Assembly: GCA_028023455.1 (NCBI GenBank)
Contig: JAQFVV010012405.1
Span: 3,477,149 to 3,541,148, forward strand
DNA: 64,000 nucleotides
DNA from: Epiperipatus broadwayi
Taxonomy: Eukaryota > Onychophora > Udeonychophora > Euonychophora > Peripatidae
Direction of reading: 5' to 3'
Numbering within the stretch: position 1 is the stretch's first letter; each line of letters begins with the position of its first letter. Shown in pieces: positions 11,327 to 22,180 of the stretch. The position numbers and the translations under genes were made by a program. The notes beneath the pieces are model-generated. The model worked only from the letters and a program-made list of their open reading frames with translations, was not told where the DNA came from and ran no database searches.

Positions 11327-13539
11327 TGAAACAGATAGGCTGTTCCTCATATAAATATTCAAAAGACACCCCCCCCCATTTAAAAACATCTAGCGCGATT
11401 CAGTCTAATTGGGAACGCAATAAAGCTGTGATTTGTTTAAAAAAAATCATATTTTTAATTTTGTGATTGATGGATTTAAATAAAATGTTAAGTCATCTTA
11501 TTTTTTTTTTATCTGTCTCAATAAAAAAAGAAAAGAAATTAATTATCCAATCATTAAAAAGAAAAAAGAAAAGATACTTGAGTTAAACTGAGGCAGTATT
11601 CAAATCAGGCACGTCGTCGGAAGAAAAGAACTTTTTTTTTCTCTCTCGTCTTACACAGAGAAGCAGAACATATTAAATTTTTTTTTAAAAAAAGAAAGTG
11701 TATTACTTAATTCTTTTGAGAGATTAAAATATAGTTTTAACAGAACGTAAAAATGGAAAAAGAAACCTTTGCTAGAGGAATTATGATAATAATGGGGTAA
11801 TTTAGCGGCTTCACTCTCTCCACGCTGTGCCATGACTTTCCATAGATGAAATAACCTGCCTTCTTTAGAATAAACTAGACTGCAAAACTGGAAGGTAATT
11901 ATGTTATAAAATATTAAGACACCTTTATCATACGTTATAAAGTGAAGTTATGAAATAACTACATAGAATTTGTTTTATAAAATATTAAAACATCTTTATC
12001 ATACGTTATAAAATGAAGTTATGAAATAACTACATAGAATTTGTTTTGTAAAATATTAGAACACGTTTATCATACGTTATAAAATGAAGTTATGAAATAA
12101 CTACATAGAATTTGTTTTGTAAAATATTAGAACACGTTTATCATACGTTATAAAATGAAGTTATGAAATAGTTATATGCAAATTTATTTATAAAAATATT
12201 TGAACGTATTTACTATATAAATTATAAATGCTTCAATTACTAAATGATAAATGCTCCACAAGCCAAACAGAATTTATGTGTATGAATATACCCTTATATT
12301 TGACTAAATTATAAATGCTGCAATTACTAAATTATAAATGCTCCACAAGCCAAACAGAATTTATGTATATGAATATATTTTTATATTTGACTAAATTATA
12401 AATGCTCCACAAGCCAAACAGAATTTATGTGTGTGAATATACTTTTATATTTGACTAAATTATAAATGCTTTAATTATTAAATGATAAATGGTCCACAAG
12501 CCAAGAAGTGCTGAGTTTAAATGTTTACCAATCAATAATAATTCATAAAATGATGAAATGCTGTATAAATCATAAATACTTGACTGCTTCTAAGCTTCTT
12601 ATAATGTAACAGAGTTTATATGTAAGAATATACTTCTATATTTGGCTAAATTATAAATGTCTCAATTACCAAATGATAAATGCTCTACAAACCAAGAATT
12701 GTTGAGTTCAGATATTTACCAATTAATAATAATTCATAAAATAATGAAATGCTGTACAAATCATAAATGCTTGACTGCTTCCAAGCTTCTTCTCATAAAT
12801 GGATTCAAAATGAACTATTGTTGAATTAGAAAATTCCCAAGCTTCTTCTCATAAAGGAATACAAAAATGAACTATTGTTGAATTAGAATATTTCCAAGCT
12901 TCTTCTCATAAAGGAATACAAAAATGAACTATTGTTGAATTAGAATGTTTCCAAGCTTCTTCTCATAAAGGAATTCAAAAATGAACTATTGTTGAATTAG
13001 AATGTTTCCAAACTTCTTCTCATAAATGAACTTGTAAATGAACTATTGATAAAAAAAAAAGAACTGCTTCTAACTCTTTCATAAGTAAAATGAAAATGAG
13101 TTATCATGTAGATAGAAATGAACTTTGTTAGAAATTGCTAATTAATTGTTATTTAATAAATTTTTTTTTTGTTACTAAAAATTAAATTGGTTATCCAGTT
13201 ATCCAATTTTGTTTTATTTTATTGCATCACTCATCAGTTACAGCACTGGTTCATGAGAATTTCATGCTTCCTGAGCTACGTCTGGCAAAACTAGACCTAG
13301 GCAAGTCAGGTTGTAGTGAGACGGAACTCTAATGGCGCTTTTTGGGAAACCAAACATATAAATGTTTAGATGTTCCCAGTCTCTATGGTACTACATCCTC
13401 TGATGAGCAGGAAATATTGTTGTAGGAGGCATTAACATCTGCATTAGGAATGTCAATTGATAGTTCCTTCCTACAGCATGCTCATCAGAAAATTGTTACA
13501 GCTGACGTAATAAAACGGTTGTATGCGGGTCCGGTTACA
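11327..13539 (+). repeat. 5' LTR of element A, rich in tandem repeats
   Basis: Contains three consecutive minisatellite blocks: a ~70-bp unit about four times (11900-12178, marker TCATACGTTATAAA), a 60-100 bp unit three to four times (12225-12520, marker ATGCTCCACAAGCCAA) and a 57-58 bp unit five times (12785-13035, marker CTTCTTCTCATAAA). A run of 11 C at 11368-11378 and a stem-loop at 13400-13488 are also present. The opposite LTR has the same architecture with different unit counts. Confidence 0.9.
13400..13488 (+). other. Stem-loop near the LTR A 3' end
   Basis: CTGATGAGCA at 13400-13409 pairs perfectly with TGCTCATCAG at 13479-13488. A second inner stem pairs TGTAGGAGG with CCTTCCTACA. 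The same structure is kept in the other LTR at 18042-18130. Its position about 50 bp before the LTR end would place it in U5 or R of the RNA, where it could act in packaging, 3' end formation or reverse transcription. The role is inference. Confidence 0.6.
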
Positions 13540-13684
13540 TTTGGCGCCCTACTGTGAGGCCTTATCTGGCTAGCATACTCATAGGCCGGTTACATTTGCA
13601 CCTATTGAGCCTTATCTTAATACTCATAGGCTGTTAATTTGCCACCCTACTGTGAGGTCCGATCTAGCTAGCCTACTCATAGGC
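13533..13684 (+). repeat. Threefold degenerate leader repeat that includes the primer-binding motif
   Basis: Units start near 13533 (GGTTACATTTGGCGCC), 13584 (GGTTACATTTGCACC) and 13629 (TTAATTTGCCACCC), and each ends with ACTCATAGGC after a TTATCT/GATCTAGC-like middle. The repeat copies the LTR end plus primer-site region into the untranslated leader. Only the first unit keeps the TGGCGCC core. Confidence 0.7.
13542..13559 (+). promoter_or_regulatory. Primer-binding-site-like motif of element A
   Basis: TGGCGCCCTACTGTGAGG begins two bases after the LTR. TGG is the complement of the tRNA CCA end, and the position is right for minus-strand priming. The inner bases do not give the invariant C61 expected if the pairing extended into the T-stem, so the match may be short or degenerate. 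Confidence 0.5.
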
Positions 13685-13890
13685 ATAAGCAGATCACGAT
13701 TCCGTGATATGAACAGTGCATATGATGTAGTGATGTAATTTGTTCAGGAAGGATGGAAAAATAAAAGTTTAAAAGAAACAACACAAAAAATGAATGGCAT
13801 AAAGAATGAAACAGGCATTTCAAAGAAGATGGAGTAAGGTCATGGTGTGGATGGAGAGAGAAGCTTACTGATTTAGAAAACAAAGGAAAA

Positions 13891-14667
13891 ATGGTAAACA
13901 TGGAGGCTCAGAAAACAGAAAAGATAGCTATGATAGCTCAGATAATAGAAATTATAAAAGCAGACCAAAAGAAAAGAGATAAACAAAGAGAAGAAGATAA
14001 CCAAAAATGGGATAAACAAAGAGAAGAAGATAACCAAAAATGGGATAAACAAAGAGAAGAAGATATCAAACAAAGAGAAGAATATAACCAAAAATGGGAT
14101 AAACAAAGAGAAGAAGATATCAAACAAAGAGAAGAAGATAACCAAAAATGGGATAAACAAAGAGAAGAAGATATCAAACAAAGAGAAGAATATAACCAAA
14201 AATGGGATAAACAAAGAGAAGAAGATAACCAAAAATGGGATAAACAAAGAGAAGAATATAACAAGCAAGCAATAGAAGCAAACCAAAGAATAGAAAAACG
14301 AATTAAAGAAGCAGTGGAAAAACAGAATGAAAAGTTCAACCAGTTAATGAAAAAAATAACTCAGTCTAAAAAATTGGATGAGGAAGAGACTTTGGAATTT
14401 CCAACCAAAGATATTTTAAAGGAATCACAAATTGAATATCCTATTACTGATGAAGCAAGATTTGAGATTGTTAAAAAGGAAGAAATTGAAATTACAAAGG
14501 GTGATCTTGAAATTGTCGGTCTACCTTCAGGAAAAATTCTGATTGTGGAATATGCCTCTAAAATTGAAAAGAAAGAAGCAGTATATACAGAAGCTGAGAA
14601 TGAAATATATCAAACACAGCAAAAGAGTTTCAAATGGATGAAAATAAATCTAATAAAGCAAAATTAA
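13891..14667 (+). CDS. Element A ORF1: gag-like coiled-coil protein with 11-residue repeats
   Basis: The ORF codes for 258 residues. Residues about 28-130 are built from an 11-residue unit (KWDKQREEDNQ) alternating with IKQREE-type inserts, encoded by a 33-bp minisatellite (13969-14262). Hendecad units of this kind form coiled coils. A further helical, charged segment (residues about 130-160) and an acidic globular-looking part (165-258) follow. There is no zinc knuckle and no enzyme motif. By position, first ORF after the leader of an LTR element, it is the gag equivalent and would form the RNA-carrying particle; this is inference. ATG 13891 is the first in a long frame. A later in-frame Met (residue 4) is possible. 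It overlaps the next ORF by 34 nt. Confidence 0.75.
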   Translation: MVNMEAQKTEKIAMIAQIIEIIKADQKKRDKQREEDNQKWDKQREEDNQKWDKQREEDIKQREEYNQKWDKQREEDIKQREEDNQKWDKQREEDIKQREEYNQKWDKQREEDNQKWDKQREEYNKQAIEANQRIEKRIKEAVEKQNEKFNQLMKKITQSKKLDEEETLEFPTKDILKESQIEYPITDEARFEIVKKEEIEITKGDLEIVGLPSGKILIVEYASKIEKKEAVYTEAENEIYQTQQKSFKWMKINLIKQN

Positions 14668-15371
14668 AATCTTCTGATCTTCAAGAAGATGAAAAACATG
14701 AAAATGAACATAATCAAAAACTTAATTCTCATATAACTAAGGAACTGTCCAATATAGAAGAAAATGTTTCAGAAAAATTGTCTGATATATGCTATGAAAT
14801 AGTAACAGAGATAGAGAAAGAAACCATAAAATGGAAAGAAAAGTGTGTTAGTCCTCAGCCATATATAAAAATTATAAACAAAAGCTTAATAAACTCAAAT
14901 CAAAAATTGAGTACAGAAAAAAAATATATAAAGACAGTTATTAAAAATATAGTTGCTTACGCAGGAAAAGACACCAAAAAGGAATCTGAAAACTCAGGAT
15001 TTATCAGTGTGAAAAGAATTAAGCAACAAGAAACCTTTACAAATACCAAAAAAATAATTACTATGGCAGAAGAACCATTTAAAAAGAAACTTTTATGTAA
15101 AAATGAAGTACCACCATGGAAGAGGAACAGGAGAAAATCCACAGATGGTGTTCATGGTCCATATCGGACGCGTATAATTAGAAGATCAAACAGTAACAAG
15201 GATCTCCAAAGAAAATACAGAAATGAAGAAGCAAGACACCACAGTAATGTTAAACATGATAAATTTTCAACAAAGAGACGATCCAGAAGTATGTCACCTC
15301 ATAATATAAAAGAGGACTATAGGAGAACTGATCATGATCCTCAGTCTCTCCAAACCAAGTTGCAGTTTTAA
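14634..15371 (+). CDS. Element A ORF2: basic protein with Arg/Ser-rich tail
   Basis: The ORF codes for 245 residues in the -1 frame relative to ORF1. Its frame is open from 14598, so the two frames overlap across 14598-14667. The first half is lysine/glutamate-rich and helical. From about residue 165 it becomes strongly basic with RNRRKS, RTRIIRRS and RRSRSMSP motifs, suggesting nucleic-acid binding in place of a CCHC knuckle. No canonical X-XXY-YYZ slippery heptamer is evident in the overlap, so the second ORF may be reached by re-initiation, by an atypical shift or splice, or the break may be a mutation in a formerly single gag gene. No protease, RT or integrase follows. Confidence 0.65.
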   Translation: MDENKSNKAKLKSSDLQEDEKHENEHNQKLNSHITKELSNIEENVSEKLSDICYEIVTEIEKETIKWKEKCVSPQPYIKIINKSLINSNQKLSTEKKYIKTVIKNIVAYAGKDTKKESENSGFISVKRIKQQETFTNTKKIITMAEEPFKKKLLCKNEVPPWKRNRRKSTDGVHGPYRTRIIRRSNSNKDLQRKYRNEEARHHSNVKHDKFSTKRRSRSMSPHNIKEDYRRTDHDPQSLQTKLQF

Positions 15372-15967
15372 TTCAGAATTAAATAGAGATAGCTGATGGA
15401 AAAAGTTTGTGAGTGTGATGTAGTGATGCATGAACTTGTGTTTTTCATGTTGAGATGGTGGATGATTGAGCGGAGCTGCTTGGATGCATTGTGTTATGAT
15501 GCTCCGAAGTATATGCTCGGCACTATCCAGACCTGGATGTTGTGCTCCAAGAGTAGTCCAGCAGTGCATATATATAGGTCTCATGGATAGGCCTTGGTCT
15601 CATGGATAGGCCAAATGATAGCCCCTAAGACTCACCGAAGCTGAGCAGGGTTGGCTGAATGCCAAATCGTTTTTTTTTCTCTGGCTCCTATTCTTGGTTG
15701 GATGATACTTCTAGGTACAAGAGAGGTAGTGCTTAAAAATGAGATATTTTCTCGTGACGTCATGAGGCGGTGTGTACTGGTAGTTTGTGTTTGGCCATCT
15801 ATTTGTCTCGGCATTGGAGGCTATGGTTCATGTATTCACTTTTCCAGCTCATCTTGCCCATTCATCAGCATATCTAAAACTAGGCAGTACTGAGAAATAA
15901 TGTGTATAGTAGATGGAATGAAATCGTACTTCCAGGCGATTTCATCCCAAAATTTGGTGAGGGGTAA
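15372..15967 (+). other. Element A 3' untranslated region with purine-rich end
   Basis: No coding frame is convincing in these 600 bp. A 19-bp direct repeat (TCTCATGGATAGGCC) occurs at about 15578 and 15599. The last bases before the LTR, GGTGAGGGGTAA, form a short imperfect polypurine tract. GC content is higher than in the LTRs. Confidence 0.6.
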
Positions 15968-18181
15968 TGAAACAGATAGGCTGTTCCTCATATAAATATT
16001 CAAAAGACACCCCCCCCCATTTAAAAATGTCTAGCGTGATTCAGTCTAATTGGGAACGCAATAAAGCTGTGATTTGTTTAAAAAAATCATATTTTTAATT
16101 TTGTGATTGATGGATTTAAATAAAATGTTAAGTCATCTTATTTTTTTTTTATCTGTCTCAATAAAAAAAAAAAAGAAATTAATTATCCAATCATTAAAAA
16201 GAAAAAAAGAAAAGATACTTGAGTTAAACTGAGGCAGTATTCAAATTAGGCACGTCGTCAGAAGAAAAGAACTTTTTTTTCTCTCTCTCGTCTTACACAG
16301 AGAAGCAGAACATATTAAATTTTTTTTTTAAAAAAAGAAAGTGTATTACTTAATTCTTTTGAGAGATTAAAATATAGTTTTAACAGAACGTAAAAATGGA
16401 AAAAGAAACCTTTGCTAGAGGAATTATGATAATAATGGGGTAATTTAGCGGCTTCACTCTCTCCACGCTGTGCCATGACTTTCCATAGATGAAATAACCT
16501 GCCTTCTTTAGAATAAACTAGACTGCAAAACTGGAAGGTAATTATGTTATAAAATATTAAGACACCTTTATCATACGTTATAAATTGAAGTTATGAAATA
16601 ACTACATAGAATTTGTTTTGTAAAATATTAGAACACGTTTATCATACGTTATAAAATGAAGTTATGAAATAACTACATAGAATTTGTTTTGTAAAATATC
16701 AGAACACGTTTATCATACGTTATAAAATGAAGTTATGAAATAGTTATATGCAAATTTATTTATAAAAATATTTGAACGTATTTACTATATAAATTATAAA
16801 TGCTTCAATTACTAAATGATAAATGCTCCACAAGCCAAACAGAATTTATGTGTATGAATATACCCTTATATTTGACTAAATTATAAATGCTGCAATTACT
16901 AAATGATAAATGCTCCACAAGCCAAACAGAATTTATGTATATGAATATATTTTTATATTTGACTAAATTATAAATGCTCCACAAGCCAAACAGAATTTAT
17001 GTCTGTGAATATACTTTTATATTTGACTAAATTGGAAATGCTTTAATTACTAAATGATTAAATGATAAATGCTCCACAAGCCAAGAAGTGCTGAGTTTAA
17101 ATGTTTACCAATCAATAATAATTCATAAAATGATGAAATGCTGTATAAATCATAAATACTTGACTGCTTCTAAGCTTCTTATAATGCAACAGAGTTTATA
17201 TGTAAGAATATACTTCTATATTTGGCTAAATTATAAATGCCTCAATTATCAAATGATAAATGCTCTACAAACCAAGAATTGTTGAGTTCAGATATTTACC
17301 AATTAATAATAATTCATAAAATAATGAAATGCTGTATAAATCATAAATTCTTGACTGCTTCTAAGGTTCTTCACATAAATGAATTCAAAATGAATTATTG
17401 TATAAATCATAAATGCTTGACTGCTTCTAAGCTTCTTCTCATAAATGGATTCAAAATGAACTATTGTTGAATTAGAATATTTCCAAGCTTCTTCTCATAA
17501 ATGAATTCAAAATGAACTATTGTTGAATTAGAATATTTCCAGGCTTCTTCTCATAAATGAATTCAAAATGAACTATTGTTGAATTAGAATATTTCCAAGC
17601 TTCTTCTCCTAAAGGAATTCAAAATTGAACTATTGTTGAATTAGACTGTTTCCAAACGTCTTCTCATAAATGAACTTGTAAATGAACTATTGATAAAAAA
17701 AAGAACTGCTTCTAACTCTTTCATAAGTAAAAATGAAGATGAGTTATCATGTGAATAGAAATGAACTTTGGTAGAAATTGCAAATTAATTGTTATTTAAT
17801 AATTTTTTTTTTGTTACTAAAAATTAAATTGGTTATCCAGTTATCCAATTTTGTTTTATTTTATTGCATCACTCATCAGTTACAGCACTGGTTCATGAGA
17901 ATTTCATGCTTCCTGAGCTACGTCTGGCATAACTAGATCTAGGCAAGTCAGGTTGTAGTGAGACAGAACTCTAATGGCGCTTTTTGGGAAACCAAACATA
18001 GAAATATTTAGATGTTTCCAGTCTCTATCGTACTACATCCTCTGATGAGCAGGAAATATTGTTGTAGGAGGCATTAACATCTGCATTAGGAATGTCAATT
18101 GATAGCTCCTTCCTACAACATGCTCATCAGAAAATTGTTACAGCTGACGTAATAAAACGGTTGTATGCGGGTCCGGTTACA
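15968..18181 (+). repeat. 3' LTR of element A
   Basis: It matches the 5' LTR from TGAAACAG to GGTTACA, but with three instead of four 70-bp units (TCATACGTTATAAA at about 16572, 16641 and 16712) and an extended 57-bp array (about 17340-17690). Point differences are few. It is followed by ATATATATG, which fits the AT-repeat on the 5' side as a target duplication. Confidence 0.9.
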
Positions 18182-18304
18182 ATATATATGTCATTGCACA
18201 GATATGTGGTATAATAATTTATTAACACATTGGAATTGTCATTTAATAATAGAAAAAAAATCATTTTCCTTTTTATAGTACATAATTGATAATATTTAGC
18301 ATTA

Positions 18305-18804
18305 NNNNNNNNNNNNNNNNNNNNNNNNNNNNNNNNNNNNNNNNNNNNNNNNNNNNNNNNNNNNNNNNNNNNNNNNNNNNNNNNNNNNNNNNNNNNNNNN
18401 NNNNNNNNNNNNNNNNNNNNNNNNNNNNNNNNNNNNNNNNNNNNNNNNNNNNNNNNNNNNNNNNNNNNNNNNNNNNNNNNNNNNNNNNNNNNNNNNNNNN
18501 NNNNNNNNNNNNNNNNNNNNNNNNNNNNNNNNNNNNNNNNNNNNNNNNNNNNNNNNNNNNNNNNNNNNNNNNNNNNNNNNNNNNNNNNNNNNNNNNNNNN
18601 NNNNNNNNNNNNNNNNNNNNNNNNNNNNNNNNNNNNNNNNNNNNNNNNNNNNNNNNNNNNNNNNNNNNNNNNNNNNNNNNNNNNNNNNNNNNNNNNNNNN
18701 NNNNNNNNNNNNNNNNNNNNNNNNNNNNNNNNNNNNNNNNNNNNNNNNNNNNNNNNNNNNNNNNNNNNNNNNNNNNNNNNNNNNNNNNNNNNNNNNNNNN
18801 NNNN
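18305..18804. other. Assembly gap of exactly 500 N
   Basis: The run is exactly 500 bases, a placeholder length. It ends about 8 bp inside the 5' LTR of element B, so the true element start and target site are hidden. Confidence 0.99.
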
Positions 18805-19683
18805 TTTGTATGGGTCACCATTTAAGTTTTGTGCTAATCTAGTAGAAAATTTTAAATTTAAGAATTATTTTAAATGTGTGATGTTGACTTTGCTTGTGGT
18901 AATGTTACCATAAGTTTAATTAAAGCAATCTATGAGTATTTGATATGTGAATTGTGTTGATATTGAGAAGATATTTAAAATGATGATGATTATGATGTAA
19001 TACTGCATTAATATGTTTAATAACAAATGTTTAAAGCTAAAGTATTTAAAAGATTTAGTTAAAATTAGACAAAGATATTTATTTAATTTAAAATATATGT
19101 TAAAAGTGAATAAAAATATTTTAAATTATAAGTACTTAAATTGAGATTAATATTTGATTTTAATCATATCAAATAATTATTTTAAAATCTGATATAATAT
19201 CTTATTTATTTTTAAAAATAAATATTTATTTTAAAAAAAGCAATTGTTAAGTTTATTTTTAGACAAGCGTTTCTTGTGTTATCAAGAACAGATGTTATAC
19301 ACACATGCGTGGAAGTTGTCTAATAAAGTTGCATAACTATTTTAAAAATCATGTTGTAAAATTTATAAATAATACGTGATTTATCACGAAATAAAAATAA
19401 AAGATATTAATGTAAAACATTAAATCTGATTTTTAAAAAATATTGTCTTAAAAATATAACGTATTTAAAAAGATTTAATTTATTTTAAATGATCTTATAA
19501 AAGTTAAGATTTAAATCAAGTGAGAAAGAATATTTCAAAAGAATGTTTAGTAGATTTAAATAAACGATAAATATTGTTTTAAAAGAATTTGATAAAATAT
19601 TAAATATTAAATAAGTCATTATTTTATTTTTAATAGTGTGTTGATAAATATGTAAATAAGCAAAGTTTGATTGTTTAAACGTA

Positions 19684-19745
19684 CCAATCAGATGTGGAGT
19701 CTCTTCTAGTATAAAAGCTGGATTCAATTGTTGAAGGTCTCTCTG
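19684..19745 (+). promoter_or_regulatory. CCAAT and TATA promoter elements in LTR B
   Basis: CCAAT at 19684-19688 is followed 21 bases later by TATAAAAG at 19710-19717, and a pyrimidine-rich TCTCTCTG lies about 25-30 bases further downstream, where initiation would be expected. This is the classic RNA polymerase II arrangement and would define U3 of about 0.94 kb. The other LTR has the same elements at 27186-27190 and 27212-27219. Confidence 0.65.
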
Positions 19746-19945
19746 TAATTAATTTTCTAAGTTAATCGTGCTATTGAGAAAATAGCCAAATAAATTTATA
19801 AACGCTCTTAAAAATCAGTTGTAAAATCATAAGAGTGTTATTGAATAATTTATAATATTTTTAAAATAATGAATATGCAGTAGTAATTTTAATATTCCCT
19901 ATTGGTCTTCTCAATATCGAAACTCAATTTACGTACAAATAATCA

Positions 19946-20131
19946 ATGGAAACATCACGTATCGGAGAAATATATCAGAAACTTTATGCTAGAAAAGTAA
20001 CAGACGCTGGATTAGTACAGAAAACTATAAGATGGAGAAAAGTAGTATTTTGGACTATAAATAGTTTTAAAGTTAAATTACTATTGTCTGTTATTAATAG
20101 ATATTTTAAAGAAATAAAAATACTTCTGTAA
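19946..20131 (+). CDS. Small 61-codon ORF in the transcribed part of LTR B
   Basis: Starts about 230 bases after the TATA box and encodes a basic peptide beginning METSRIGEIYQKLYARK. Its first 40 codons are less AT-rich than the surrounding LTR. The identical ORF lies at 27449-27634. Because the LTRs are so similar, its presence in both is not evidence of selection. It might be a leader peptide, the first exon of a spliced product, or chance. No similarity is recognised. Confidence 0.3.
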   Translation: METSRIGEIYQKLYARKVTDAGLVQKTIRWRKVVFWTINSFKVKLLLSVINRYFKEIKILL

Positions 20132-22112
20132 AAAAAGTATTTTTGACAAATTATAGAATTAAAGAATATCTTAAGTAAAGATATAAGAAACAGTAGTAAG
20201 TTTTATAAATACTTGCCTTGTTAAGTCTTTGTGCTTAAAAGATTAAATATTGACGATTTGAAAAGGTAAATAGATTATAAAGATGATTATTTAAAATCGT
20301 AATATAATAAGAGTATTATATTGTAGTAATCTAAAACGCTGGACGTTATAGATGGAAAAATTAATTCTTACCGGAATATGTTATTTATAAATGCGCAAGT
20401 AATACATGGATGTCCAAATCAAATCAAACTAAGCCAAGCATGCCAAATTGATTAAAAAATTCAATTTAAATAATTTATAAACTATAAATTAATTTAGAAA
20501 TAATAACTTTTAAACAATAATCTATGAAGAACTGGATCCAGAAAGAACTTATAAACTATTTTTTAATTTTATTTGTTTTCTTGTGGAACTTATTATTTTT
20601 AAAAAATAAACGTTATCATTTTTATTATAAACTTTCAAGAAACACGTGATACAACGGAACAGGAAATAGTGTTTTATTGACTTTATACGTAGGATGTTTG
20701 TTAGAACTTTTATGGTAGAACAAAAGTCGACGCTGGAATATGTAATATAATTTTTTTTATTTTATTTATTTAACATAAAATTTAAAATATTATTAAACTA
20801 TTAAAGAGTAGGTTAGGTACATTTATTAAATAGTAACTTTAAAATAATATAATAATTAATTACATAAATTTATTTTTATAATTACTATAACACGGAATAT
20901 TCTAATGAATGTTTATGAGTGAAAATGTGAATGATTTTTATTTTATGAAGCTGCAAATTCAGAAGAATGCTGGATAGCAGATTGGACATTATTATTATTA
21001 TGGTAAAAATATTGTATAATGATTTTTAATGAATTTAATATGTTTTTTCTTTAGATCAACTGAATATTATGTTGTTGAAGAATGAATGGATAGATATTTT
21101 ATGAAAACACATACATTATATTGGCAACGAACTTTATTAAAATATGCATAAGTTTTAATCTATAATATTAACATGATACAACATTACGTAAGAAGCTTAG
21201 AAATAATTATATGATTCTTTCGTAAATAATTTTGATATTTTATTTATGCTTAGTATTAAAATGATGTTTATTATTTATCTTAATAATTATTTTATTTTAT
21301 TTGCAATTTAGAAAAGGATTTTAAAAGTCTATATTTTTTTTATATTTTGTTTTATTAAATAAGTTAAGTTACGTTTAGGTAGAAGCTTATATTTAGATTG
21401 AAAAGTTTACTAAGTATAAACGATGTAATATAGGTAATTTGGATAACGAATATTTTGTTTGAAGTTGATGTTTGTTTTCCGGAAATTTTTAGATAAGTTT
21501 AGAATATGTTTTATAGATAGGAATTTATCAGAAAGGATTTAAATAACACATAAAGTAAAGTAATGATTTTTACATAGAAAAGAATCATAGAATTTATCTA
21601 AGGTAATGCTTTATGAATTTGAAATTGATAAATAATTTAAATAATAATATTTGAACAGTACAGATATGTAATGCATATTTGATAAAACATATAACAGGAA
21701 TTACATTAAGTAAAGTATAATTACAGTCAATTATTTGTTTTACATTACAAAGATACATTAATTTTATAAAGCTATTAAGCAATGCTAATAATAAAGTAAA
21801 TATATGATAATACATTATAAATGGTAATACTTAATTAATGTAGCTATTTAATTAGTAGAGCTTTATTGTTTACACATGCTACATAAATAGTCTTGACATA
21901 TATTGTTATTTGTAGAAATTAAAGTATACTATTATTTATTAAATCTAAATTTTTGAAAACACACTGTAATATTATAATATGGCATTTGAAAGAATGTATA
22001 ATTACTTATGAAGTACATGATTTAATAACAGTGTAAACAGATTGTATTATTATTTTCTTACTTAATTCAGTTTATATTTGTTTTCTTAAGTTCTAAAACT
22101 GTAAATAGTGTA

Positions 22113-22180
22113 AATAAATTTTATTTGAAGTTATTGTAAATAAATTTGTTAATTTGTTTTTTTAAAAGTGTGTCGAGTTT
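22113..22180 (+). promoter_or_regulatory. Possible poly(A) signal region of LTR B
   Basis: Two AATAAA hexamers (22113-22118 and 22139-22144) are followed by a GTGTGTCGAGTTT GU-rich stretch. If used, R would span about 19740-22165 (2.4 kb) and U5 about 0.9 kb. AATAAA is common in such AT-rich DNA, so this is tentative. Confidence 0.3.

Larger units (their letters stand above)
11327..18181 (+). mobile_element. LTR element A: 2.2-kb LTRs, coiled-coil ORFs only, no polymerase
   Basis: Two direct repeats of about 2213 bp (11327-13539 and 15968-18181) start TGAAACAG and end GGTTACA, that is TG...CA. Just inside the first LTR is a primer-binding-site-like TGGCGCCC at 13542. Just before the second is a purine-rich GAGGGGTAA. 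The element is flanked by ATATAT on both sides, compatible with a 4-6 bp target duplication although the 5' flank is low complexity. The internal 2.4 kb holds two overlapping ORFs, a charged coiled coil and a basic protein, and nothing resembling protease, RT or integrase. It fits the class of LTR retrotransposons that keep a gag-like gene but depend on another element for enzymes. Confidence 0.85.

Noticed and set aside
12785-13035. CRISPR-like regular repeat array
   Set aside because: Units are directly adjacent without unique spacers, inside an LTR of a eukaryotic element.
13873-14339. Two antisense ORFs of 133-137 codons with LVIFFSLF or CLSHFWL repeats
   Set aside because: They are the complement of the 33-bp minisatellite in ORF1 of element A, which makes all frames open.
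18273-18825. Long ORFs on both strands across the gap
   Set aside because: They consist of N bases.
19485-19727. 80-codon and 73-codon minus-strand ORFs in LTR B, repeated in the second LTR
   Set aside because: Repetition follows from LTR identity; AT-rich codons, no start context, antisense to the inferred transcript.
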